Positions 1 to 8,595 of a DNA stretch of 33,164 nt are shown here, one piece after another. Position numbers and translations under genes: made by a program. This DNA comes from DATBLZ01 sp036555065. GTDB taxonomy: Bacteria; Pseudomonadota; Gammaproteobacteria; Steroidobacterales; Rariloculaceae. Under the pieces are notes generated by a model that saw nothing but the letters and a program-made list of their open reading frames with translations, searched no databases and was not told where the DNA came from. The DNA is taken from NCBI GenBank assembly GCA_036555065.1, contig DATBLZ010000112.1, forward strand, positions 1 to 33,164, read 5' to 3'. The stretch's first letter is position 1. Every line of letters starts with the position of its first letter.

Positions 1-1719
<1,719 letters not shown>

Positions 1720-1731
1720 GCTCGGCGCGAA

Positions 1732-1740
1732 TGTTACAAT
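1732..1740 (+). promoter_or_regulatory. Candidate extended -10 promoter for the ETF-QO gene
   Basis: TGTTACAAT gives a TG-n extension followed by TACAAT (5 of 6 to TATAAT). It lies in the divergent gap and would start a leader of about 80 nt. No good -35 is visible, so this is a motif-only call. Confidence 0.35.
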
Positions 1741-1827
1741 GCCGTCGTAAGTGCCAGGAGCGAGTTGGGCTGTGACTCCCTGCGATCGCGGTTTGCGCCG
1801 CTCCCTCGTCCGCCATACGCGACTCTC

Positions 1828-3474
1828 ATGCGCGAAGTCATCGAGTTCGACGTCGTAATCGTCGGCGCCGGACCTGCGGGACTCGCAGCGGCCTGCCGGC
1901 TCGGCCAGTTGGCGGCTGCGCGCGGCACTGCGCCTTCGGTCTGCATCGTCGAGAAGGGCGCTTCGGTCGGGGCCCATATTCTCTCGGGCGCCGTGCTCGA
2001 GCCGCGCGCGCTCGCGGAGCTTTTCCCGGATTGGCGCGAGCGCGGCGCTCCCGTCGAAGTCGCCGTCGCGAGTGAGCGCTGCACGTGGCTATTGGGTCCG
2101 CGCCGCAGCGTGACCGTTCCGCACATGTTGCTGCCGCTGCCGCTGCACAACGCCGGCAACTTCATCGTGAGTTTGGGCGCCCTGTGCCGCTGGCTTGCGG
2201 AGCAAGCGACGGCACTCGGTTGCGACGTTCTGCCGGGATTCGCGGCGACGGATGTGATTTACGGCGAGGACGGGTGCGTCGTCGGCATTGCCACAGGGGC
2301 GAAAGGCATTTCGCGGGACGGCACGCCGAAACCCACGGCGGAGACGGGCACGGAGCTCCGCGCGAAGTATGTGATTTTCGCCGAGGGCTGCCGCGGCAGT
2401 CTCGGCCGCGAGCTCGAATCGCGTTTCGCGCTGCGCGAAGGTGCAGAGCCACAGCACTACGGCATCGGCTTCAAGGAGCTGTGGGAAGTCGATGCTGCAC
2501 GCCATCGGCAGGGCGCCATTCAGCACACGCTCGGCTGGCCGCTCGCGGACGACACTGAGGGCGGAGGCTTCGTTTATCACGCGGCCGGTCGCAAGGTCGC
2601 GCTGGGATTCATCGTCGCGCTGAACTATCGCAATCCCCACCTCGACCCATTCGCGGAGTTTCAGCGGTGGAAGCAGCACCCGGAGATCCGCCGCGTCATC
2701 GAGGGTGGCCGGCGTGTCGGCTACGGCGCGCGTGCGCTCAACAAGGGTGGACTCCTGTCGCTGCCGAGGCTCACGTTTCCGGGCGGCCTTATGGTCGGGT
2801 GCGAGGCAGGGTTCTTGAACGGCGCAAAGCTCAAGGGCACGCACACGGCGATGAAGTCGGGAATGCTGGCGGCTGAAGCCGTCTTCGATGCGCTCGCGCG
2901 CGGCGCGCACGGCGCCGATCTCACGCAGTACGCCGAGCAGCTCCGTGCTTCATGGGTTTTCGCGGAGCTCTACACCGCCCGCAACTTCTCCGCTGGCATC
3001 ACGAAGCTCGGCACGCGCTTGGGCGCAGCGCTCGCTTTCATCGAGCACAACCTATTGCGCGGGCGCATGTCACTGACTCTGCGCAACCCCGAGCCCGATC
3101 ATGCGCGACTGCACGCTGCCGCAGACGCGAAGCCGATCGAATACGCACCGCCCGACGGCGTCGTGACCTTCGACCGGCTTTCATCGGTCTACTTGGCGAG
3201 CACCGAGCACGACGAGGATCAACCTTGCCACCTCGAGCTCCGCGATCCGACTGTTCCGCTTGCGCACAACCTGCCGAAGTATGGGGAGCCCGCGCAGTGG
3301 TATTGCCCCGCGGCTGTGTACGAGATCGCCACCGACGCCGCCGGCGCACCGATGTTTCGTATCAACGCGGCAAACTGTATCCACTGCAAAACCTGCGAGA
3401 TCAAGGATCCGGCGCAGAATATCAAGTGGATTCCGCCCGAAGGCGGCAGCGGCCCGAATTACGTCGACATGTAG
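1828..3474 (+). CDS. Electron transfer flavoprotein-ubiquinone oxidoreductase (ETF-QO)
   Basis: This membrane-associated flavoprotein passes electrons from electron-transfer flavoprotein, reduced by acyl-CoA and amino-acid dehydrogenases, to ubiquinone. The 548-residue product has the usual family length. An FAD Rossmann motif VIVGAGPAGLAAA sits at about residues 10-22. The ubiquinone/membrane region includes GGLMVGCEAGFLNG. The C-terminal 4Fe-4S domain has four cysteines at about 493, 517, 520 and 523 (CIHCKTC plus an upstream C). ATG 1828 is chosen because the frame upstream has no family similarity and MREVIEFDVVIVGAGPAG begins as expected; no strong Shine-Dalgarno precedes it. It converges on plsC with only a REP-bearing 26-nt gap. 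The neighbouring acyl-CoA chemistry fits a role in fatty-acid or ketone oxidation, which is an inference. Confidence 0.95.
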   Translation: MREVIEFDVVIVGAGPAGLAAACRLGQLAAARGTAPSVCIVEKGASVGAHILSGAVLEPRALAELFPDWRERGAPVEVAVASERCTWLLGPRRSVTVPHMLLPLPLHNAGNFIVSLGALCRWLAEQATALGCDVLPGFAATDVIYGEDGCVVGIATGAKGISRDGTPKPTAETGTELRAKYVIFAEGCRGSLGRELESRFALREGAEPQHYGIGFKELWEVDAARHRQGAIQHTLGWPLADDTEGGGFVYHAAGRKVALGFIVALNYRNPHLDPFAEFQRWKQHPEIRRVIEGGRRVGYGARALNKGGLLSLPRLTFPGGLMVGCEAGFLNGAKLKGTHTAMKSGMLAAEAVFDALARGAHGADLTQYAEQLRASWVFAELYTARNFSAGITKLGTRLGAALAFIEHNLLRGRMSLTLRNPEPDHARLHAAADAKPIEYAPPDGVVTFDRLSSVYLASTEHDEDQPCHLELRDPTVPLAHNLPKYGEPAQWYCPAAVYEIATDAAGAPMFRINAANCIHCKTCEIKDPAQNIKWIPPEGGSGPNYVDM

Positions 3475-3513
3475 GAGTCGCGGCTAATGTGGGAGCGTCT
3501 TCAGCCGCGACTC
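3475..3513. repeat. Perfect 11-bp inverted repeat between convergent genes, built from REP tails
   Basis: GAGTCGCGGCT at 3475-3485 is exactly repeated in inverted form at 3503-3513, with a 17-nt loop holding the GTGGGAGC head of a REP element. The left arm (3475-3487) reads on the minus strand as a REP tail (TTAGCCGCGACTC), so the unit resembles two REPs facing each other. It starts one base after the ETF-QO stop and can fold in either transcript, so it may protect or terminate both 3' ends. No T-run follows, so an intrinsic terminator is not shown. Confidence 0.75.
3489..3511 (+). repeat. REP element copy A, overlaps the plsC stop codon
   Basis: This 23-nt unit starts GTGGGAGCGTCTTCAG and ends CCGCGAC. 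It matches copies at 20103, 26045 and 28681 except at a few positions, most of them in the stem and loop. GTGGG or GTAGG heads followed by an imperfect palindrome are the known form of REP sequences in Pseudomonas and related gammaproteobacteria. The plsC stop (TGA, 3503-3501) lies inside it, as do its last two codons. Confidence 0.8.
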
Positions 3514-4250
3514 TTGCGGGCGGCGTCGGGCTCGCCGAGACGCGTGAGGATTTCGGCGCGCGTCGCGGCCGCGAGCGTCCGGGCATCCGCGTAGTCGCTC
3601 GACGGGATTCCCGTGCCGATCCAAACCGTGATCGGCCCGGGCGCCGGCAGCCACGAACGGGCCGGAAGCTTGCGCCGCGCTCCCGTGATCGCCACGGGCA
3701 CGATTGCCGTCCCGGCGCGGCGCGCGGCCACGAACGCGCCGAGCTGAAAGGGCCCGAGCCCGGGCTCGCGGTCGAACGTGCCTTCGGGAAACACCGCGAA
3801 TGCGGCGCCGCTGGCGGCTTCTGCGACGAGGCGGCGCGCGGTCCGGTGCCGATGTCCGGCGCTCGTGCGGTCGACGAACTGCGACCCGAGCCCCCGCAGA
3901 ACGAATCCGGCCACCGGGATCCTCGCCATTTCGTGCTTGATGAGAAAACTGAACCTCGGGGGCAGGGCCGCAGTCAGAATGATGCCGTCGAGGTAGCTCG
4001 CATGGTTGGCGACGACGACGCACGGACCTTCGGCCGGCCGGCCCTTGATGCGCGGGCGGCTGCCGATCACGGCGAGAAAGAGCCCTGCGCCATGGTGGGC
4101 GAGTCGGCGGCGCCGAAGCACCCCGGGCGTGAACGCAAACGCGACCGCCACGGGCAGTGCGATCGCAAGGAGCGCAAGCCATGCGTAGATTCCGTAGACC
4201 ACGTGCGCGAGCTTCCGTGCGCCGCGCGCTAACCTTATGTCAAAGCTCAC
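3501..4250 (-). CDS. 1-acyl-sn-glycerol-3-phosphate acyltransferase family protein (PlsC-like)
   Basis: PlsC-family enzymes at the inner membrane transfer a fatty acyl group to lysophosphatidate or a related lysolipid. The protein is 249 residues if GTG 4250 is the start. An N-terminal hydrophobic stretch (about residues 17-42) is followed by the catalytic HX4D motif as NHASYLD (H83, D88) and the substrate motif FPEGT (residues 154-158). The start is uncertain because GTG 4250 has only a weak upstream GAG. The last codons and the TGA stop lie within REP copy A, so the C-terminus ends in REP-encoded residues. It is not next to other lipid genes, so its exact acceptor is open; a paralogue of the housekeeping PlsC is possible. 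Confidence 0.88.
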   Translation of the reverse strand: MSFDIRLARGARKLAHVVYGIYAWLALLAIALPVAVAFAFTPGVLRRRRLAHHGAGLFLAVIGSRPRIKGRPAEGPCVVVANHASYLDGIILTAALPPRFSFLIKHEMARIPVAGFVLRGLGSQFVDRTSAGHRHRTARRLVAEAASGAAFAVFPEGTFDREPGLGPFQLGAFVAARRAGTAIVPVAITGARRKLPARSWLPAPGPITVWIGTGIPSSDYADARTLAAATRAEILTRLGEPDAARKSRG

Positions 4251-4556
4251 GCTCGGACGGCGGCTCCCGCTCTCGGCATCGATCGCCCTTTTCTGTGACT
4301 CAATTCTCTTTATGTTAACGCTCGGGTGCTTCTGTGAATCGCATCACGCTGGTGCAAGCCGCGGCCGCGCATACTGCTCGGCACCCAGGAATCGGTCCAG
4401 AGGACGTACTTGGGTCTGAAAGTAACGTGCTGAATCATATTGGATTTTATGGGCCTTCACGCGATGACGCAGTGGCAGGCCGCGGGTATGTTACGTGGGC
4501 GGCGCGTGACCGCACGGATGCAGCGCGCGTAGGGTAGACATACAGACATAACCGGA
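4251..4556. other. Gene-free divergent gap between plsC and xerD
   Basis: These 306 bases separate two divergent genes and look richer in A and T than their surroundings, especially around 4290-4320 and 4425-4455. I see no tRNA, REP copy or strong terminator. A short potential reading frame at 4334-4537 has no recognisable motif or Shine-Dalgarno. Promoters for both genes presumably lie here, but I cannot place a convincing pair of hexamers. No dif-like sequence is seen beside xerD. Confidence 0.6.
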
Positions 4557-5501
4557 ATGGCGCACAACTTCTTGCACAAGGACGCAGCCAACGGCGGAGC
4601 CGGTAAGCTCAAGGATCCGAAAGCCCTGATCGACCGGTTTCTAGACGCCATTTGGATGGAGCGCGGGCTTTCCGAGAACACCCTCGGCGCCTACCGCGCG
4701 GACCTCATGGCTCTGCAGCAGCGGCTCACCGAGAAATCCGTGGAGCTCGCGGCCGCGACTCGCGCCGACGTCATGGACTACATCGCCTGGCGCGTCGAGG
4801 GCGGCGCGAAGCCCCGCTCGACGGCTCGCCAGCTCTCGAGCTTCCGGCGGTTCTATCGTTACCTGCTTCGTGAGGCCCTGATCACCGACGACCCGACCGC
4901 GAACATCGCGATGCCGAAAATAGGCCGTGCGTTGCCGCAGTCATTAACCGAGGACGAGGTCGACGCGCTTCTCGCCGCCCCGAACGTTGCCGAGCCGCTC
5001 GGTCACCGTGACCGCGCGATGCTCGAAGTGCTCTATGCGACGGGCGTGCGGGTCTCGGAGCTCATCAATCTGCGCATGAGCCAGATCAACCTCAACCAAG
5101 GCGTGCTGCGAATCATCGGCAAAGGCGATCGCGAGCGCCTGATCCCGCTCGGCGACGAGGCTCAGGACTGGCTCCGCGAGTTCATCGAAGGCCCGCGAGT
5201 GGAGATTCTGCTCGAGCGGCAGACGGACTATCTCTTTCCGACGCGGCGCGGCGACCGCATGACACGCCAAGCTTTCTGGCACATCATCAAGCGCTACGCC
5301 AAGAAGGCCGGCGTCGCGAAGAAACTGTCCCCACACACGGTGCGCCACGCATTCGCGACGCACCTGCTCAACAACGGCGCGGATCTGCGCGTCGTGCAGT
5401 TGCTGCTTGGCCACAGCGACGTGTCGACGACACAGATCTACACGCACGTCGCGCGCGAGCGCATGAAAGAGCTGCACAGCCGGCACCATCCTCGCGGGTG
5501 A
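4557..5501 (+). CDS. xerD: Tyrosine recombinase XerD
   Basis: XerD works with XerC at the dif site to resolve chromosome dimers at cell division. The 314-residue product has the N-terminal SAM-like DNA-binding domain (about 24-110) and a C-terminal catalytic domain with the full residue set: R165 (ATGVRVSEL), K189 (GKGDRERL), H260 and R263 (HTVRH), H286 (LLGHSDVS) and nucleophile Y295. The segment LLGHSDVSTTQIYTHVA is the XerD rather than the XerC type. About 20 extra residues precede the point where Escherichia coli XerD begins, so the true start may lie downstream at a non-ATG codon; ATG 4557 is the only ATG. A likely promoter for dsbC follows the stop. Confidence 0.93.
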   Translation: MAHNFLHKDAANGGAGKLKDPKALIDRFLDAIWMERGLSENTLGAYRADLMALQQRLTEKSVELAAATRADVMDYIAWRVEGGAKPRSTARQLSSFRRFYRYLLREALITDDPTANIAMPKIGRALPQSLTEDEVDALLAAPNVAEPLGHRDRAMLEVLYATGVRVSELINLRMSQINLNQGVLRIIGKGDRERLIPLGDEAQDWLREFIEGPRVEILLERQTDYLFPTRRGDRMTRQAFWHIIKRYAKKAGVAKKLSPHTVRHAFATHLLNNGADLRVVQLLLGHSDVSTTQIYTHVARERMKELHSRHHPRG

Positions 5502-5529
5502 GCTTAGGCCCTCTGCTCCGCGGGGGATT

Positions 5530-5543
5530 TGCTAGAATCGCGG
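5530..5543 (+). promoter_or_regulatory. Extended -10 promoter before dsbC
   Basis: TGCTAGAAT is a TG-n extended -10 with TAGAAT (5 of 6). The thirteen bases GCTAGAATCGCGG at 5531-5543 recur exactly before queA at 10747-10759. The predicted start near 5545 gives a leader of about 33 nt. The -35 is weak. Confidence 0.55.
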
Positions 5544-5577
5544 CTCAAGGCCAACCGTGCCGGCCGAGGAAACCGCA

Positions 5578-6300
5578 GTGAACAAAAGCTGGATTGCCGT
5601 ATCGCTGATCCTCGCGGCACCGCTCGCCGGAGCCGAGGAGGGAGCGCCGCTCACCAAAGAGGACCTTGCCGCTGCCCTCAAGGGCGTGGAAGTCGGCGAC
5701 ATTTCGGAATCCCCGGTTCCGGGCGTCTATCAAGTAGCCGTCGGCGCGGACGTCGCCTATGTCACGAGCGACGGGCGCTATCTGCTCGAGGGCGAGCTCT
5801 ACGATCTCAAGACAAACCGCAATTTGACCGAACAAACGCGTGAGGAAGCGCGTGTCGATTTGCTTGCCAGTGTCGATCCCGCGACGATGATCGTGTTCAA
5901 GCCCGAGGACGGCGTGGTCAAGCACACGATCACGGTCTTCACGGACGTCGACTGTGGGTATTGCCGGCAGTTCCATCGCGATATCGCCGAGGTCAACGCG
6001 CTCGGGATCGAAGTTCATTACCTCTTCTATCCGCGCACGGGTCCGGACACGGAGTCGTGGGCCAAGGCGGAGAAGGTCTGGTGCTCGGCCGATCGCAACG
6101 CCGCGCTCACGCGTGCGAAGCTCGGCGGCTCGCTGCCCGATGCGACCTGCGGGGAGACGCCCGTGGCCATGCACTACGATCTCGGCCACCGCATGGGCCT
6201 GCGCGGGACGCCGGCGATCTATTCCTCGACCGGCGAGCATCTCGGCGGGTACCTGCCGCCGGCGACTCTGATCCGCGTCCTCGACGAATCGGCGCAGTAG
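5578..6300 (+). CDS. dsbC: Thiol:disulfide interchange protein DsbC
   Basis: DsbC is a periplasmic disulfide isomerase that reshuffles wrong disulfides and is kept reduced by DsbD. GTG 5578 is chosen because a GAGGAA Shine-Dalgarno lies just upstream and the product then opens with a clean signal peptide (MNKSWIAVSLILAAPLAGA). The upstream in-frame GTG at 5557 would add seven residues. The 240-residue precursor has an N-terminal dimerisation domain with the GVYQVAVG strand, the redox motif CGYC at C126-C129, a second cysteine pair further on (VWC and ATCGE) and the cis-proline loop GTPAIY. It follows xerD with its own promoter; terC begins 12 nt after it. Confidence 0.94.
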   Translation: MNKSWIAVSLILAAPLAGAEEGAPLTKEDLAAALKGVEVGDISESPVPGVYQVAVGADVAYVTSDGRYLLEGELYDLKTNRNLTEQTREEARVDLLASVDPATMIVFKPEDGVVKHTITVFTDVDCGYCRQFHRDIAEVNALGIEVHYLFYPRTGPDTESWAKAEKVWCSADRNAALTRAKLGGSLPDATCGETPVAMHYDLGHRMGLRGTPAIYSSTGEHLGGYLPPATLIRVLDESAQ

Positions 6301-6312
6301 CCGCGCCCGCAG

Positions 6313-7053
6313 ATGGAGTGGATCGCTTCCCCTGAGGCGTGGGTTGCACTGGCCACGCTGACGTTGCTCGAGATCGTCCTCGGCGTCGACAACATCATCT
6401 TCATCAGCGTCCTCGTCGGCCGTTTGCCGCAGGCGCAGCGTGACCGCGCGCGGTTTCTCGGGCTCGCGTTCGCGATGGCGACGCGCATCGCCTTGCTGCT
6501 CCTCATCGTCTGGATCATGCGCCTGCAGACCAATCTCTTCACGATCCTCGACGTCGGTTTCTCGGGTCGCGATCTGATCCTCATCGGCGGCGGCCTCTTC
6601 TTGCTCGCGAAGGCGACGCTCGAGATTCACGATAGCCTCGAAGGCGAGGTCCACGCAGAGCACGCGGCGCGGCGCGCGGTCTTTTGGGGCGTGATCGCCC
6701 AGATCGGCATCATCGATATCGTGTTCTCGCTCGATTCCGTAATTACGGCGGTCGGCATGGCCGAGCACGTCGAGGTCATGATCATCGCGGTCGTGATCGC
6801 CGTCGGCGTCATGATGCTCTCGGCGAGCGCAATCGGCCAATTCGTCGACAATCATCCGACGATCAAAATGCTCGCGCTGAGCTTCCTCGTGCTCATCGGC
6901 GTCGCACTCATCGGCGAGGGCCTCGAGCTGCACATTCCGAAGGGCTACATCTACTTCGCGATGGCGTTCTCGGTCGTCGTCGAGCTCCTGAACTTGCGCC
7001 TGCGGCGCCGTGTCGCGCCGATTCATCTGCGCAAGCAAGCGCCCGGCGAATAG
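6313..7053 (+). CDS. TerC family integral membrane protein
   Basis: TerC-family proteins are multi-pass inner-membrane proteins linked to metal homeostasis, with some members exporting manganese or supporting metalation of exported proteins. The 246-residue product has about seven hydrophobic segments and the two family acidic motifs in membrane segments: EIVLGVDNIIFI near residue 20 and DIVFSLDSVITAVGM near residue 140. It begins 12 nt after dsbC and is probably co-transcribed with it. No metal-responsive leader is visible, so the metal it handles cannot be told. The short form lacks the CBS and CorC domains found in longer relatives. Confidence 0.9.
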   Translation: MEWIASPEAWVALATLTLLEIVLGVDNIIFISVLVGRLPQAQRDRARFLGLAFAMATRIALLLLIVWIMRLQTNLFTILDVGFSGRDLILIGGGLFLLAKATLEIHDSLEGEVHAEHAARRAVFWGVIAQIGIIDIVFSLDSVITAVGMAEHVEVMIIAVVIAVGVMMLSASAIGQFVDNHPTIKMLALSFLVLIGVALIGEGLELHIPKGYIYFAMAFSVVVELLNLRLRRRVAPIHLRKQAPGE

Positions 7054-7062
7054 GTGCGCGCC

Positions 7063-7455
7063 ATGGAAATCGCTGCCACAAGCTTCGATCTCACGGACGG
7101 CGACAACGTTCTGCGCATCCTCTGCGGGCTCTTCTTGATTCCGCATCTCGTCGTCAAGTTCAAGAACCAGGATTTCGTGAAGGGCTTCATGGCCAAGGCC
7201 GGCCTGAACCCGCCGGTCGTCTGGCTCTACGCGGCCTTCGCCGTCGAGATCGTCGGCACGATCGGGCTCTTGCTCGATCTTTTCACCGTGTACGTCGCGA
7301 TGGTCACGGGGGTCTTCCTGCTCGTCGCCGCGTGGGCGAGCTGGCGCGTGTCGGCTGGCAAGTGGATGTGGAATTTCGGCGGCGCAGAGTACCCGCTCTT
7401 CTGGGCCATCTGCTGCTTCGTCGTCGCGCTCGGCGCTTGGGGCGGGCGTTCCTAG
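7063..7455 (+). CDS. DoxX family membrane protein
   Basis: This is a 130-residue protein with four hydrophobic segments (about residues 17-30, 47-68, 70-88 and 107-126) in the DoxX-like arrangement, including ILCGLFLIPHLVVKF and an aromatic C-terminal segment. DoxX proteins are small inner-membrane proteins of mostly unknown activity; some act with oxidoreductases. ATG 7063 is preferred over GTG 7054 because TAGGTG lies six bases before it. It follows terC by 9 nt, so dsbC-terC-doxX may be one transcript. Its TAG stop shares the palindrome CTAG with the opposing aldo/keto reductase stop. Confidence 0.8.
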   Translation: MEIAATSFDLTDGDNVLRILCGLFLIPHLVVKFKNQDFVKGFMAKAGLNPPVVWLYAAFAVEIVGTIGLLLDLFTVYVAMVTGVFLLVAAWASWRVSAGKWMWNFGGAEYPLFWAICCFVVALGAWGGRS

Positions 7456-8378
7456 GAAAATCGCTGCCGCGCCGCCGCACATAGGTCCCGCGGTAGGGGC
7501 CCTTTGGCGGCCGCCGCGACGTTGGCCGCGAGATGCGCAGGATTCGCCGTGCCGACGATCGTCGTCGTCATGTCGGGATTGCTGAGCGTGAAGCGCAGCA
7601 TGAGCTCCATCGGCGACATTCCCTGCAGAAGGTCCGCGACATCCGTTTCGCGCCAGCGTCGCCGGCGCGCGCGAAATCCGGCCTGGAGGAACTGCGGATA
7701 GTCATCGATGACCGACTCGTCCTTGACGATGACGCCGCGCGCGACGCCGCCGCGGATCACGATGCCGGCGCCGGCTTCCGCCGCAGCGTGAATTAGCGCT
7801 TCGTGCTCGCGCTCGACGAGCGAGTACGGAATCTGGAAGACGTCGAAAACGCCCATCGCGATCTGCTCGGGCAGCTCCGGCATCGTCCCCGAAATGCCGA
7901 TGAAGCGCACCTTGCCCTCGGCGCGCAGCGCCTCGAGCTCGGCGAGCGAGTCGTTGGCTTCGAGGACGTCACGCGACGGGCTGATGTGAAACTGCACGAC
8001 GTCGAGATAGTCGGTTCGCATCCGTTTGAGACTCTGCTCGACGGCCGCGCGAATGTTCGCGCGCGTGAACGAATGCGGTTTGCGATTGGCGTGCGCCACT
8101 TCGGCCGGCTCGACGGGGCAGCCGCACTTGCTCGCGAGAAAGTACTCGTCACGCCGCTCCGCGATGTGCCGTCCGATGAGCTCCTCGGAGTAGCCGTAGT
8201 CCGGCGAGGTATCGATGTAGTTGATGCCGCTGTCGAGCACGGCATTGAGAATCGCGCCGGCCTCCGCCGGCGAGAGGCGCGCGAAGTGATCGGTGCCGCG
8301 CAGCTCCATCGCGCCGTAGCCGAGCTTGGAGACTTCGAGGCCGGTGCGGCCCAACGTTGCGGTCGGCAATCGGCTCAA
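7452..8378 (-). CDS. Aldo/keto reductase family oxidoreductase
   Basis: This is a cytoplasmic NAD(P)H-dependent oxidoreductase with a TIM-barrel fold; the substrate is unknown. The catalytic tetrad is visible as D56 (NYIDTS), Y61 (DYGYSE), K84 (LASKCG) and H131 (VVQFH). The strand ending GISGT and the loop TTIVGTANPAHLA near the C-terminus are also typical. I choose TTG 8378 (SRLPTATLGRTGLEVSKLGYG) because AGGAG lies six bases upstream and the homology begins there; the frame continues upstream only by running through tRNA-Leu. The 308-residue length is normal. It lies 30 nt downstream of the tRNA on the same strand with no terminator between, so it may depend on the tRNA promoter. Confidence 0.88.
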   Translation of the reverse strand: MSRLPTATLGRTGLEVSKLGYGAMELRGTDHFARLSPAEAGAILNAVLDSGINYIDTSPDYGYSEELIGRHIAERRDEYFLASKCGCPVEPAEVAHANRKPHSFTRANIRAAVEQSLKRMRTDYLDVVQFHISPSRDVLEANDSLAELEALRAEGKVRFIGISGTMPELPEQIAMGVFDVFQIPYSLVEREHEALIHAAAEAGAGIVIRGGVARGVIVKDESVIDDYPQFLQAGFRARRRRWRETDVADLLQGMSPMELMLRFTLSNPDMTTTIVGTANPAHLAANVAAAAKGPLPRDLCAAARQRFS

Positions 8379-8408
8379 GCGTGCTCCTGGACAGTCGCAA
8401 TGTTTGAT

Positions 8409-8495
8409 TGGTGCCGAGGGTCGGAATCGAACCGACACGGGTGTTACCCCACTGGATTTTGAGTCCAGCGCGTCTACCAGTTCCGCCACCCCGGC
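8409..8495 (-). tRNA. tRNA-Leu (anticodon CAA)
   Basis: The minus strand folds as a class II tRNA of 87 nt with encoded CCA (8411-8409). The acceptor arm GCCGGGG pairs with CCTCGGC with one G-T pair. The anticodon arm CTGGA-CTCAAAA-TCCAG presents anticodon CAA, reading the UUG codon. The long variable arm (TGGGGTAACACCC) and the T arm GTCGGTTCGATTCCGAC are intact. A hairpin with a T-run lies upstream rather than downstream, and the next gene on the strand is the aldo/keto reductase. Confidence 0.96.
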
Positions 8496-8516
8496 CCCGG
8501 GGGGAGGCAGTTTGCC

Positions 8517-8543
8517 AAAAAACGCCTCACAATGCAGGCGTTT
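8517..8543 (-). terminator. Terminator-like hairpin in the tRNA-Leu / sigma factor divergent gap
   Basis: AAACGCCT (8520-8527) and AGGCGTTT (8536-8543) form a perfect 8-bp stem with an 8-nt loop. On the minus strand the stem is followed by a run of six T, the form of an intrinsic terminator; on the plus strand the tail is only TTTCTT. It sits upstream of tRNA-Leu, where no minus-strand gene ends, so it could be a relic, a barrier to antisense transcription, or part of the leader of either gene. Confidence 0.55.
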
Positions 8544-8577
8544 CTTGGGCGCCGCGACGTTTTACCCTGCCGGCGCA

Positions 8578-8583
8578 TCTAAT
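8578..8583 (+). promoter_or_regulatory. Possible -10 element before the ECF sigma factor gene
   Basis: TCTAAT lies 12 nt before the sigma factor ATG. It fits both the housekeeping -10 (5 of 6) and the TCTAA core seen at RpoE-type promoters, which would allow self-regulation. I see no GGAAC-type -35 at the right distance, so the call is weak. Confidence 0.25.
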
Positions 8584-8595
8584 GCTTACGAGCCC

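Noticed and set aside
2952..4232. 426-codon plus-strand frame across the ETF-QO end and opposite plsC
   Set aside because: It is out of frame with ETF-QO and antisense to plsC, with no domain.
4334..4537. 67-codon reading frame in the plsC/xerD gap
   Set aside because: It has no Shine-Dalgarno, no recognisable domain and base composition unlike the coding sequences around it; I treat the region as non-coding.
5201..5501. Possible integron or mobile element because of the tyrosine recombinase
   Set aside because: The sequence is the housekeeping XerD type, with no attachment site, cassette or phage genes nearby.
5545..7482. 645-codon minus-strand frame opposite dsbC, terC and doxX
   Set aside because: The product is charged low-complexity sequence with no domain, mirrored from the codon bias of three well-supported plus-strand genes.
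8379..8489. Upstream extension of the aldo/keto reductase frame beginning MAELVDALDSKSSG
   Set aside because: This stretch is the translation of tRNA-Leu, a common spurious protein start; the TTG with AGGAG at 8378 is better.
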